Below are positions 42,621-55,345 of a stretch of 64,000 bases of DNA, piece after piece (position 1 is the stretch's first letter; each line of letters starts with the position of its first letter). Location: positions 214,438-278,437 of the forward strand of contig JAVTVY010051604.1 of the NCBI GenBank assembly GCA_036873755.1, in the 5' to 3' direction. This DNA comes from Hanleya hanleyi. Lineage: Eukaryota; Mollusca; Polyplacophora; Lepidopleurida; Hanleyidae. The notes under the pieces are model-generated. The model saw only the letters and a program-made list of their open reading frames with translations. It ran no database searches and was not told the DNA's origin. A program made the position numbers and the translations under genes.

Positions 42621-44000
42621 ATGTATTGAAATATCCTTTGGGAGCCTAAACCCTTCCTTCTTTCCCGCATACAAAGTATTCTCTATAGGGCCCATTTCCA
42701 GCGCACGAACTTCATTTTCAATACATACTGTCGGCTTCTTTATTAAAATTATACCATTTCCAAGCATTACAGATCGCTGGAATACGTTTGTAAGTTGATA
42801 AAGAAGAATCATTTAAAGTAACATGTCCATGACGAAACAATCTATCCGCGGGACGCAAGCGCCGTAGGCCATGACTTTTGATCGCCCGACCGAGAATCTC
42901 ATTTTTTGGTGGATGAAGAAGACATTCACGAAATGTAAAAATCCACATCAAACAAGTAAAACACTGGGGAAAATAAACAAGAAATAAGCGAGCACTCATA
43001 TAAAGGTGGTGACAAACCGCTGAAGCGGAGACGGGACAAGAAAAAGGAAAACGTTTTACTTTTAGTTTTACCCTTTTTTATTGAAGAAAATCACCGACAT
43101 CGGTAATACCACTCCACATGATTACGGAATGCATTGAATATATACACACACGAAGCAAAAGACATGACAAATTACAATAAAATCTATAACACGGGAATGA
43201 CGCGCGATGAGAAAGTAGATTTGATCCGGCGCGTTTCTTAGCATCGGGATGGCAGCTTTCTGTATGTTGTTCATTTCTGCTCGCGTCAAACGCCAGCCGT
43301 GTGCGGACGTGAGAAAATGAACATGCGAAAACGAACGTTCGACTGCTCATTTTCTGACGCTGCTGTGTAAAATGAACGGCCTGACGCATGCGGAAATGAA
43401 CGACCTCCTGTTCAAAAATGAACGCGTTCGCGTCAAACCTTTTGACACGCTCCCTTACCAAGGGTGCATTATTTCATCTCAGAAAGGTAAGAAACACAAT
43501 TAAACACAAGAAAATATTACTATTTCTTTGAAGTAATTCGAAAAAATGACTTTCAAAATTTCAAAAATGTCACAAGTCCTAATTCCCCTTAAATCGAATT
43601 TAGATCCGCCAAATAAAATCATAAATTACATTAATTTGTAGCATAGGGAAGGTGATATATTGCAGAAACTTTGTAGGGGTAAATACGTTTGGGGGAACCT
43701 ATATTTATTCAGATATAGCCAGTTTATAATCGGACCTCCCATCTCGAACAATGCTAAATTTGGACCGGTTGGAGAGCCGTACGTGAGCCGGATTGTCAGT
43801 GCGTGTACACACCACGCCCGCGTCTGGGTTTCTTGCACATGTCGTGGTTATTTTCAGTCATTATGTTATTATTGTCTCGTCACATTGTTCGCATCACTGC
43901 TTTGATCTTCATCATAGTGTAACGCCAACCTAGTGAGTTGCCACCTAGCTTTATTACCTAATTTTTCCATAAATCGTGTAGTTTAAACAACTCAATAAAC
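42621..44000. other. Intergenic with minus-strand open frames of doubtful status
   Basis: Minus frames 42718-42999 (93 codons) and 43078-43461 (127 codons) are open but match no family I know. The second overlaps AAATGAACG-type repeats (about 43310-43435), so part of it is repeat-derived. I do not call either a gene. Confidence 0.35.
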
Positions 44001-46559
44001 TCAGAAATCGTTATCTATTACGGTACTTCTTGTTCAGAAACGCTTAGTGGTGCTTTAAGGATAGCTGTCCCTTTAGAGGGAGTTTTTGCACCCCCGTGAC
44101 CATTTGTCGTCGGTATCAATAAATATACAACATAACCATAATAAACTATATATTTTATGAAAGTATACATCGTAGGGATTCCAACTATATGATTTGTATA
44201 ACTGACGCTGCTACTGTGTAGAAAATATTTCAATTTTAACAAATTAAAATGAAAACAGTAGCGTCCATTTTTCAATTGAAATTTCATGAAAACTGTTGGT
44301 CTTGTTTCAACTTTGATGGTATGCCTTGGTAGGAGACAATTCGAACTAGTAAACTTTATCTCATTTTTTTTTTATTTTTGCCTGGTTTTGTTTTTACAAG
44401 TATTTTACTAAAATAAATTGAAAAAAATGTACTTTTTTACGGTCGTTTGTCTTAAAAGTTGGATAATTAAAAAACGAAGCCGACCTTACAAAATAAGGTT
44501 TTTCTAGATCACCTTATAAGTAACAAGCATGCCAAATTTCAAAAGCGTAGCATGGATACTTTTCGAGAAACAAACGTTTGAATTTCAGATTTTGTACAAA
44601 AATGAAAGGCTAGAAATCGGGCAAAATGTGCCCAGCTATGCAACTGATGAATTAATCCCTATTTTTTGCTTGAATTCTATGGTCAAATACATTTTTAATC
44701 TGTCTAATGAGAACTACTCGAATTCCTGTTTATTCCATCCTCGCTAAAACCAGGAGTATCTCTATCTGTATGGTAGATATAACCCCTGGTTCGCTTGGGC
44801 AGTGTATCGGGATCAACGACACACAGTGGCATCTTGCTCATATTGACCAATCAGATCACTTAAGCACCGCGACCATGGCGATCGTGACAACAGATTCGAA
44901 AGCACCATAGCTTGTGCGATATCCAGTGGCAGATGAACTTGCACCTTTTCAACAACCATGAACATTAATAAATATAAAGGTAACATAGTTCAAAACAAAA
45001 TCTATTTGAAGAGAAAATAAACCCATTCATCTACCATCAAGACAAGCAAAGGTAGAAAGGTAAAGCAAAGGTAGAAAACACCGAAGCTTTAAAGGCGGCC
45101 CGCGATGTCAGTGTATCCGACTTCACCGTCCCACTGAACTGAAGGGCTTGAACTGGGTTGAAACGCATAAAATTTCACTGGTCTATCCATTAATATTTTA
45201 TTGTTATGCGTGCTTGGATTAAATATTTTACATTCGGTATCAGCGAATAGTTTAGCAGCGAAAGTAAAACCCAAACGTATTATATACCATCAGCGCAGTT
45301 TTTCTAGGTCACGTAACTGGAGTGTGGGCGGAACGCGGTTTGCTATGCAAGTTGGTCAAGGGTTCGCCTTCGGCTCACAAATAGAAACCGCGACGTCGTG
45401 AAGATGGTTTATTCTGGATAACTATTACACTAAGTTTTTTTCATCAAGTCGGTTTAAAGTCCAATTTAAACTTTAAAAACCTGCTAAAACTTGTTCACAC
45501 CTGTGTGGATTACTTCACGGCGGGTGTCTGAGTGAAGTGTCACTGTCATAACTAGAAACAAAAATAAGGATGTTTGCATGGTTTTGATAATACTGCGGAA
45601 ATGAGTTTTGGAAAGGGAAATTTAACAGACAAAAAAAATAGTAGCCAAGCCCAAGCTAAGGCAATCTGTTTAATTGTTCCAGGGCCTCGGAAAATAAATT
45701 TTCAATCCTAATATTAAAGCACTTCTATCTATAATTTTGATCTCATTTTTTCACCAAATGTTAGAGGAAGTAGTGAATATTTGAATGAAGTAACAAAAAG
45801 TGACAAATTTTGACACTCTAAGGGGATAGCTATCCTTAAATAAATTCTCTCAAAAGTGTTTGAGGGTTATTCGATACCTAGACTGTATCTGACGGATACA
45901 CATTCGCAACATTCTCACGGCGTCAGATTGTATACCTCATACTGTCAGAAATATCGCTGTTTCATCGACAGTTTAGGGGGTGACAAACTGCTGATGAGAA
46001 CATCTAGGCCTATACATAAGTTGGCACGATGGAGCGTAAATGTCGAGGATAAAATTAGTGATGATCATGGCTATTTCTGCATGGCTAACATATAATAAAG
46101 TGGCCTGATCGTGTACATACACAAACGCATAGAGATTAGATCCTCCGGCGGTAATCATATCTTCGAGACATGCTCCTCCGGCGGAATTTGTATCATATAC
46201 GAACATGCATGAGCTAGAAAAACTAACAGTGACCGAAGTAGATTGAACTATTTGAAACTACAAGCTATCAGCCTGCTGTTAAGGAACTACTCTTCATATT
46301 TCTATAACTTATTTGGCGGATGATACACAAATAGATGATTTTTTAAGCATCTAATCACTGTTATGTTGCAATATAGCTCTTAATGTCAGATAAAATGAAT
46401 TGTAATTAAAAAATAATACAAGGACGAGTTGAAAATTTCACACGAATTGCTAACACGTCCCCTTGAGAACATTTTCTCATTACATTTTCGAGTACTAAAT
46501 ATGTGAAAACTACCAAAAAATGAAAAATCTGAACTTACTTAGCTTCTCAATTTGAAATT
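44001..46559. other. Intergenic, nothing recognised
   Basis: AT-rich with T runs near 44362. CTCCGGCGG motifs at about 46141 and 46172 are inverse forms of the CCGCCGGAG motifs near 40 kb. No gene or RNA is seen. Confidence 0.45.
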
Positions 46560-46622
46560 TCCCTCCGGCGGAAGTTGACCCTCCTGCGGAAGTTGGAGCA
46601 GCCGTTTGGTATGCAGGGTGTG
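46560..46622 (-). repeat. Inverted mate of the 63-bp repeat at 34991-35053
   Basis: CCCTCCGGCGGAAGTTGACC through GGTATGCAGGGTGTGG is the complement of 34991-35053 with few mismatches. Confidence 0.85.
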
Positions 46623-46849
46623 GACAGATTTTATGCGTTTTTTTAATGGCATGATAGTTTGAATCGTTTATCGTCCCTCGACCCCCGCCCATTCATGATA
46701 TAATTCGACAGTTCCGCATCTCACAGTTGCAAAAATACAGAATGTCCACCTCCCCCGTTATATTGTGTCATGGCGTTACGCGACAAAGCCCGTATATGGA
46801 CACGACCTCCGTGGAAACTTTATTTTGTCTACTACTCCACGGTTGCGCA

Positions 46850-47460
46850 TGCGCGTAGCACGCTGACTGACTATCCGCCAAGAGTTTCAATAGGATATCC
46901 CACACAGCCCATTTGGACCAGGTATGGTCCAACTATACCCCACACGCGCCCCTACGCTCTTCCGAAACTGTTCTTATTCTATACTATTGATAGTGTCAGA
47001 GATGACGTCACTTTGGGACAAAATCACATCTTCAGTCTGACTCTGACCAACGAATGCTGCAATGTGACACCAGAGCGGCCAATTTGAAATACGACTGGTC
47101 CATTTCAGCCCCAAAACGTTCGCCAGAATGCCTTCTTTCTCGACTATTGCATGACTGTGCATGCGCGGATTGACGGCAGTTCCGCTACAAACCAGCTCCA
47201 GTCAGACGCCAACCCCAACGATGGCTTCAATACGACCCCTCATATGAATCCTTTTGACCACGACTGTCCCACCTCGACTCCAAAACGTTCACTCAAATGC
47301 CCTTTTTGTCAACCACTGCCCAAACCACCCAAATGCCCCTTTTCTACTACTGCCCGACTGCCTATGCGCGGTTTCATTACAAACCACCCCAGTCTGCCAA
47401 TTTGGACCACGGATGGTTCACCTCTACCCCAAAACGTCAATGCCTTTTTTATGTAATCTA
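46850..47460 (+). repeat. Degenerate tandem repeat related to the left-arm arrays
   Basis: Successive segments contain (A/C)CCCAAAACGTTC or CCCAAAACGT, AATGCC(T/C)TTTTT, GACTG(T/C)..ATGCGCGG and CCAATTTGGACCA-like blocks. The inverse of the 25.8-26.2 kb array units shows the same order (TCGGACCCATAGCGGTCCAT, CCCCAAAATGCCTGCTTTC, GCGCATGCGCAG). I read it as an old, single-orientation relative of the palindrome arrays. Open plus frames here (46770-47087, 47151-47456) share its Pro/Thr-rich repeats and are not called genes. Confidence 0.6.
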
Positions 47461-49620
47461 TGGTAATAGATTTACATTATAGGGTCATGAATTAAGTTTA
47501 AAGATATCCTTCCGCCGTTCGACCAACGTACACATCATAAAGAAAGAGCTCTTGAGGTCATCCTTGATATTGTCTGTATTTTATGTTTATCGTGATATTG
47601 TTTTTTTTTCTTGAGTCTATTACTTTAACAATAGATATGTTATAATACTCTTTTGTATCTGAAAGTTTTATCTTACAGCGTTTTGCGTGTCTCTGTTCGC
47701 GAGTAAATAGGCAGGAGGTTGTCGGGGTTGTCCTCGAGTGATTTGACTTGATCACTGCTGCGAACCTATTCTTCTTCTAGGAGACGTCTTAGTTCGATAG
47801 AGGCGCTATAATACATTCTTTTAATCACTCTCTTCTTCGTAATGTTTCCGTAAAATATTCTTGACAAACGATGTTGCAAGACATGTTAATTTTGTACCGA
47901 GTTCGAAGGCACCATTTTCCTTTAATTTACGGTACGGCATATGTCGAGTTGACAAGAATCGGGTCAGTCTGAAATGGTGAAATCAGCACGAAGACCGGGG
48001 TCGGTGAGGGGTGGAAAAATTCTAAAACTGGTGTCTCATTGTTCAGTCAAATAGATGTTTATTCCGCTGAAAGCGTAATAATGTTTCATTAATGTAAGAA
48101 TAATAAAGAGTTGTTTATTCCAGCAAAAATCTCAAGAGAATCATTGTCTTGTAAACAAAGATGCGTCTTTCACAACCTGTGCCCCCCACACACTATTTGG
48201 ATCATATCATATTGGTAGGTCCTTCGTCATCTACACCAAGAAAATGCTTTGCCATAATCACTGATAATAAAGATACTTGAATCCTGACCCTGTCGTACGG
48301 ATGACTTTTGGGTGTCAAACATTCGTATCTCGACTAGTATCCAGCCACTGCGCATGACCCGCTATCGCTAAGCCCATTCTGATTTTGACTCCAGGGATGA
48401 AAGAGCACGCATACCCAATTAACTGTTTCCCCATTGTTTCAGCAAAAAGATAGTTATTATCCGGAAACCATGAGAATATTACATTAGTGTGAAAAGAATA
48501 AAGATTATCTTACTCTAAATAAGAGAACAAATACCCCAATGAGATGCTATTTGATGTATGGAGAAACTTCACTACAACCCATCTCCCCCACGGTTTTCAT
48601 TGCTTTTGGACACGAACCACACTGCCCGGGATAACCTCACTTGAGTCACTTGGCAAAATCAGCAGGGCTGAAAGTTGTAACAAAGCTGAACACGAGTTCA
48701 TATTATTTGATCATATTGTGAAATGTCGATTCTGGACCACCATATAAAATGTATCAGTTTATGATTTTCCATTTACCAATTGTGTGTGAAACTTGCATGC
48801 ACGCAAACCGTGGTATTATGATGTGTAGTGACAAACCTATTTCCGAAATATTATTCGATGATCCTTCAGGTCGGTTATTGTAAACACAATTATTTGTGAG
48901 AATTAGTTATGTTCAGATTTATACAGATAAGGTATAAACCGTTTATGTAAGTACAATGATTTAACCTTCATTTTGATGGATGAGGTATGCGAAGTATGCA
49001 AAGTGACAGTTCTGTGATATGTCTGTCCAAATAGTACTTAAACTGCGAGTACATCCATATCGGGTTAAGTTGACATTGTATTAGAATTGTATATAACTGA
49101 ATGAGCGGCATTATATAGTCAGATCGTAACACCACGTCTCCCTGATGGCAGTCCCATCTTGTATCATAGAAGTTCATGCTTCCAATAATAGTGTGCTAAC
49201 TCCAGTTTCGGAAAAATGACTGACTACAGAATAGTCTGGATGTTGATGTGGTTACCCTAGTCTGCCTGCCAAATAGTGCCGGTCGTTCCTAATTTAGGTG
49301 GACTGAATCTACAATAAATCGGCTTAATATTCAGCAGACGTTTTCGTTGTATCCTCTCTCATTTAAAGACGTTGTCAAGACTTCGGTATCTTTAGAAGCC
49401 GGACCCTTTGGAATCTATTATTGTTTAAGGTTTTGTGAAGACGATCCCTGTGTCTTGAGACGACCAATGCGTTACAACATCTTATAGATCACGCGCACAA
49501 GCCCTGTCGTCTTAGAAGGCCGCAAATTTCACAATGGCGAGCTTGCCAGGATAAAGACAATTGTCTTTTGGATACAACTACAAGACCGTGGAACGACAGC
49601 CAGAAGACGAGCTGCTGACG
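47461..49620. other. Intergenic, nothing recognised
   Basis: AT-rich. Two loosely similar segments, each with TTTCAGCAAAAA-type or TTCCAGCAAAAATC text followed by AATAAAGA, occur at about 48100-48130 and 48430-48510. I see no gene. Confidence 0.4.
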
Positions 49621-49650
49621 TTCCTTGGCGACCGGTCTTGATGCTGGATA

Positions 49651-50340
49651 ATGTTGCCCTCCGTTCCTGGACCCACCGTCTTCCCTTTTCTTCCTTCTTC
49701 TGCGGTCGGTGCGGGGAGCCCATGGTCCTTCATAGCTTCACTCCAGAGTGGTGGAATAGTCGTCATCTTCCTTCTCCATTTTTCTTCTTGTGCGGTGGGT
49801 TATTTCCTTCATAACCCTGAAGTCTTGACGGATCTCGTCTTCTTCCGTCTCCTCTGGTGTTACAGTGACATCGACGACGCGGTGGTTTGCAGTCCTTTCT
49901 CCTCGCTTATGACTTTCTTCTGCAAGTTCTTCACGTCAGCTCGTGTGGACGGGCGCGAACGCACCAATAATCATCTGGACTCTTGGCAGAATGTCGCACG
50001 GTGGGGCGGTTCCTCATCTGTCGCCACGCGATGGTCCCGCACAGCATTTGTAAGTGAGCAGGATCTTCCTTCATCCTGTACATCAAGGCTGCCATATGAC
50101 TATTTTACTTGGTGTCACACCTCCCGCTCTCCTCGTATTCTTGCAGTGAACTCCCCTTCTATTCCTGCATTCAATGAAGTAGTCACCCGGACGGTGACTG
50201 GTGCCCGCGTTTGGTTCCGGCACTTTTGCCATGATGGCGTTCGCAATCCTCTTCAGTTCTTCTTCATAGCTCTCCATGGTGAACGATTCCATTCCATGGA
50301 ACAATATCTATACAGGTACAGTTTGATTCGTTTCATTTAA
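49651..50340 (+). other. Unusually long open frame, coding strand unclear
   Basis: Plus is open for 229 codons from ATG 49651 in higher-GC sequence. The plus translation is Ser/Phe-rich without a known pattern. The minus strand instead gives protein-like stretches in separate frames, such as YEEELKRIANAIMAKVPEPN (within 50083-50304) and SEAMKDHGLPAPTAEEG (near 49700). I think a decayed minus-strand gene or element is at least as likely as a real plus gene. No function is assigned. Confidence 0.25.
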
Positions 50341-52735
50341 AAAAGCCTTGTAAATGGCCGTAGTGATGAAAAAATAACTGTGTTGTGGTATATTCTCTGC
50401 CTGGACTTCCCTGAACTTTCTGTCTGACGTTGTGAAGTTCCTACTAATTGGCATAGCGCGTGTGATGAACAGTGTGTAATTTACAGGACTGGGTCATGCC
50501 TTACGAACTCTAAGACATTGTATTCTGATAAATTTCTTGGAACATTCTGAACTGAATCCTCAGACAGGTTTGTAAGCATGCATTGAACGCGAGATTTAAC
50601 CCTTAACTTTCTCTCTCTCTCTCTTGAACGATCATGTTATATGTGCCATAATGATGCCTTATATGAACGTTTGACATTTCTCATATTGTGCATGTTTGAT
50701 GTATTGTCGATAATACTGCAATTCAATTCAATTCAATGTTTATTGTATTGAACACCCTAGATAGGGCAGAGTACATAAAGAATCAGTGAGGTTGATGAAT
50801 CAATGATAAAACAGATAGACTGCATGGATTCCTTTGTGACTGATAAATTTAGTGATTTGCAGATTGATAAATCTAGCCTTTGAAGTTTGAACGAGAATCT
50901 TGTAATGTGGATCCACAATGATTTTATATTTTCTTTGTTAGAATATTTATCGCGATCAGTTTCCATAATAGCTAGTGTTTGAGCTAAATGAAACTAGGAT
51001 AATCGCGGATACACTGAGTACTTGACGTACTAGTGGTTTGTAACATATGAATGCTTGGAATAGGCTGTGAAAGCCTGGTGGATGTGAGCTGATGACCCCC
51101 CCACAATTCCTGATCAGGTCATAGAAGCTTGGATATTTTATTATTTGTTTTTTTTGTATTGTTGTTTGGATCCTCAGATATATAATGATTTCGCTTGCAC
51201 TGAATTGGTTTGATTTTCATGAACATGTAATCTGTTGGTAACCTATTTTGGATTTGAGGCTGATGTATGAATTTTCCAGCAATTGTTTTGATTTTGTGTT
51301 TGGAGCACATTGTTTTGACACGTCCACACTTGTCAGTGACTGGCACGTGTCCCACATACCTAGAGTACATTCATTGAGCAATGATAGTAAATATGGCCTT
51401 GTGGCCTTACGCAATGAATATGGACTACGGTGATTGAATAAATTGTTTCCGGTATTCGACCGATATTTCTGATAATGACTTTGGCTATTCATAATGGACT
51501 ATTCTTTGACATTTCTTTATTGTTATAGTTCGAGATGAATAAACGATCTTCGTTAGTATTTATTCATCTTCCATTGCCGATGATGTGTGTTTCACAATAT
51601 GAATATTTTATACCCGTGAAAATATTTCAATGACATACAAATAAGGTAACGGTTCATTTGAATACAAAACCCGAGAATGAATGATGATGTTGTAATTTGC
51701 ATGCGACTGGTCTTTCCACCCCCCGTGATCACCAGACTTCATGATTAAGATTGTACGGGGCTTGAGGTCAACATGCTGTAAAAATTATAATGTGAAAGAA
51801 ATACGTTCCAGACGTCACAGTTCAGGTTGACATTGCTGAACGTGTTGACCTATTTGCATCTGGGCATGCGTAACTGTCTGACCAGTGAAAACGAAACCAC
51901 TCCGACCCAAACAATTCATGATTTATCAAACAACCACGGCCGTGTAATTTAGCCTGCCAGTCAACAAAAGGAGAATGAGAAAGTGGACGGTATAATATTT
52001 ACACTTTGTGCAGGCAGACATTGTCGACTTGTGAAAGTAAGCTAGCAGATAAAATTCGCCCCACGTGAACGGTAACCGTTCGCGTAAAATATGGTTTGCG
52101 CAACCTTCACGTAACCTGAATGAGCGTTCGCGTCAAAAAATAAGGCCTGGTATGATACCCATCTGATAAAAACATAGGCCCCACGATAATTTTTCAGATC
52201 GGAAAATCAGACGTCTGCGGCATTTTTTTTTTTTTTGCCGTGAATGGACGGTTTCACTATGGCAAACTCTGCGGCAATTGCGAGGGCTGCAATTGATACG
52301 ACATTTAATCACCAGAATATAAATATATTTAAAATAAAAATATTTATACATTTTTTTCACTCAAATATATACCGGTACTAAACAAGACCGTGTTAGTGAT
52401 TGTGTGGCTATATACAATACACTCTAATATTAGTGAAAGTATTATATAGCTAGGCTACTACCCTCCACCACACCATCAAGCAACAACAAAAATCTACCAG
52501 TATAACGATGAGAATACCTAATGTAAAACTGGAAACCAAAAGTAACAATACAAAAAAATTAAATATTTAACAAAAAATTATATTCCCATAAGGTTGAGAG
52601 AAATGAAACAGAAATCCAACCGAATATGCCATTTCTCCTTATTACCAGTACTAAAGTTTAGTGGACCTAAAGAAATCATTTTACACAGTAAGAAGTAGTC
52701 TTTAGTCTATATAATGTGATAGCATAGTATTTATT
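50341..52735. other. Intergenic, nothing recognised
   Basis: A CT dinucleotide tract lies at about 50608-50626, and a T run at about 52224-52237. I see no gene, tRNA or clear repeat. Confidence 0.45.
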
Positions 52736-52737
52736 AT

Positions 52738-53935
52738 ATCCCCCGCAACAAAGTTAGGGGAATGGGGTATACTGGAATCGGCTTGTTCGTCTGTCTGTCC
52801 GTCCGTCCGACCGTCTGTCTGTAGACACAAATTCTTCCCGACTACTACTAAGATTTGGCTTCTATTTTAATGAAACTTTACATATGTGTTACCTATGGTT
52901 TGAAGATGTGCATGTCCTATTTACAAGGCGATTTTTTTCTTATTTTTGACATATTTATGACGTTTTGAACTTTTTGGACTTTGCCATTTTCAGGATCACA
53001 CAATTTTGTCCGGACTACTCCTCCTAAGATTTTGCTTCTATTTTAATGAAACTTTACATATGTGTTATCTATGGTTTGAAGTTGTGCATGTCCTATTTAC
53101 AAGGCGAAATTATAATTTTTGACATATTTATGACGTTTTGAACTTTATAGGGCTTTGCCATTTTCAGGATATATTCCCATGTAGAGACAAGTTTCTAGTG
53201 TTATCAACTACTCCTACTATTTTTATCAGAAGGTTCTGAAACTTTGTAGACATGTTTGAAGATTTGCATCTCGATTTTCTGCATATATTCCAATATATAG
53301 AGCATGTTGTTGTTTAATTAACTAGTCACACAGTTATTACTGGATGTTTCTGAAACTTTGTACACACGTTTAATATGGTTTGAAGATGTGCATCTCTTAT
53401 TTATGACCTGAAATATTTGGTCAAAATTACCAGGCTTTCTTTATCCAGACTTGGACTTTGTCGATTTTCTGCATATATTTCAATATATATATAGAGCATG
53501 TTCGTGTGTAATGAACTAGTCACTCAGTTATTACTGGATGTTTCTGAAACTTTATACACATGTTTAATATGGTTTGAAGATGTGCATCTCTTTATTTATG
53601 ACCTGAAATATTTGGTCAAAATTACCAAATTTCTTCAAATATTCATGTAATGAGTGCATTACATTATAATATTCCAACATTATACCCTCCCCCCCCCTGC
53701 AATAAAGCTTGGGGAGGGGTACAGGATCGGCTTGTCCATCCTGTAGATACAAATATAGTAGAGACTAATACTTCTAAAATTTTGCTTCTATTTTAATACA
53801 TTTACCCTGCGATTCACACATGTGTTACCGAGTTATGATCCTTCCTATCCTTGGATTTCATTCATACTGTATTGAAATATTACTCGGAACGGGAGACTTG
53901 TGTCTTACAGGGCGGGGGGTATCTTAGTTATCCCT
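52738..53935 (+). repeat. Composite repeat beginning CCCCCGCAACAAAGTTAGGG with internal tandem units
   Basis: The head (52741) is followed by a GTCTGTC(C)GTCCGTCC tract. Two units of about 180 bp follow, with TTTGGCTTCTATTTTAATGA / TTTTGCTTCTATTTTAATGA and ATGGTTTGAAG(A/T)TGTGCATG. Then come two units with CAGTTATTACTGGATGTTTC and TATTTGGTCAAAATTACC (about 53330 and 53527). A second, shorter head (CCCCCTGCAATAAAGCTTGG, about 53691) starts another copy. It is non-coding. The style is common in marine invertebrate genomes. Confidence 0.8.
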
Positions 53936-54374
53936 TAGGATAACAGTTACATCTAGTTATATTTATATATCTAGTTTTATATATCTGTATATTGGACCCC
54001 TGCTGACATAACAGGGTTAGTTTAGTAATTAGCTATGCCATACGAAAAATTTCAGTTCGGATCAATCAGTGGCGACAAATATGCCTTTTGCCACAAAATC
54101 TTCACTGGCCATCCTTCATTGATACACAGCTCCACGATCCCGTGACTGAGTGACATACTTTCGAGTGGAATGCAAACAAAGCCCCATGACGCGCTCACCA
54201 GCTCAGGTTGAAGAACCAAGGACTAACATGCTGCTGTTGTAACCCATGGGAAAAAATTGAAAGTCTTGATATAAGTAAATTCTAATGGGGCCTCCGAGAC
54301 TAAATACATCTGTTCTTCACGCTATTGCCGTGCAATATAGGCCTAAACGCAGCTGCAAAAGGCAAGAGCTGAGG
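53936..54374. other. Intergenic, nothing recognised
   Basis: No feature supported. Confidence 0.4.
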
Positions 54375-54450
54375 TGGTCGAGTGGTTTAGGGCGCTTGCA
54401 TTTACTGCTGGCAGCACAGGTTCTGAGAGCACAGGTTCGAACCCCCACGG
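54370..54450 (+). repeat. tRNA-like SINE head (tRNA-Leu/Ser-like promoter boxes)
   Basis: Box A TGGTCGAGTGG (54375-54385) and box B GGTTCGAACCC (54434-54444) are both near-consensus. GGGCGCTTGCATTTACTGCT fills the anticodon-arm region poorly, and the 3' side does not pair as an acceptor stem. This fits a tRNA-derived SINE or a tRNA pseudogene better than an active tRNA. Confidence 0.6.
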
Positions 54451-55085
54451 GGTCGACCCATCCAGCACTAGTTCATGTGCTTCACCAAGAAAGTCTCATC
54501 CTAAAAATAATTGATTAATAAGCGAATCTACTTACAATGTTTTATTACAATGATAAGTTGACCAAGTCATAGATTACATGCCAAAGCCTATAGACTCTAG
54601 TTTCTATAACTGACCATAGTCACGTGCCCGAAAGTGACGTCACAAAGGTTATATACAAATACGGCTTGAAAGAATATTGGGGGGAGGTGCTCAAGGAGGC
54701 AAAAATCAGTTGCGGGGGAGGGGGTGGAAATGGAATCAGGTGGGGGGGATGAGTTTTGTGGTTCGTGAAGGGTTAGACACCTCCTGCCTGTGGGTGCGTT
54801 TAGAAGGGGGAGGGGTGGTATTTTTATATTGTGGGGGGGAGCAAAAAGCTACCTGGCTCCCATGTACATATCTAATGGTCCACATAAACTAATTATTATA
54901 TCCCAGATGAATTACCACTGGTATCACAAGTATTATGCTAATGTACACACTATTGTGATGTGTACTGATATAATTATAACGTGGGTATATTATATAATAA
55001 TATATAGGCATAGTGTATTTTTGGTTTTCTTGGAATTGATAACCAAACTAATACTACCATTGCAGTATTTGTGGCCGATTGACGG
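54451..55085. other. Intergenic; G-rich stretch
   Basis: G-rich plus-strand sequence at about 54677-54845 (several GGGGGAGG/GGTGGGGGGG runs) keeps a short Gly/Trp-rich frame open; this is not a gene. The rest is AT-rich. Confidence 0.5.
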
Positions 55086-55345
55086 GCTTGAGTGAAAGTT
55101 AATTCACTCAAGTGTGATCCGATCAAACACTTGAATGAAATTTACTTGATCCAAATCAAGTACTAGAGTAAAAAAATATTTCATTCATGATTTGATCGAT
55201 TGACTTCCACTCAGGTTGAGTGAGTTCCACTATATTTGACTTCATAGTGGGATCAATTCACTCGATTTGAGTGATTTATCAAGTGAAACTTGATTTAATT
55301 GCATTCAACTTGAGTGGGATTATACAGTGTAATTTCCATTCTTAC
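55086..55345. repeat. Low-complexity array of TTGAGTGA/TCACTCAA motifs
   Basis: Variants of CACTCAA, CTTGAGTG and ACTTGAT recur about every 10-20 bp in both orientations, giving many small hairpins. It is probably the interior of a MITE. Terminal repeats are not obvious. Confidence 0.6.

Noticed and set aside
43078..43461. 127-codon minus frame as a gene
   Set aside because: Part of it is made of AAATGAACG-type repeats also found near 42.1 kb, and no family is recognised.
54370..54450. Functional tRNA gene
   Set aside because: Promoter boxes are good, but the acceptor and anticodon stems do not pair. A SINE head or pseudogene is more likely.
54677..54892. Gly/Trp-rich plus frame
   Set aside because: Produced by runs of G. 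No coding evidence.
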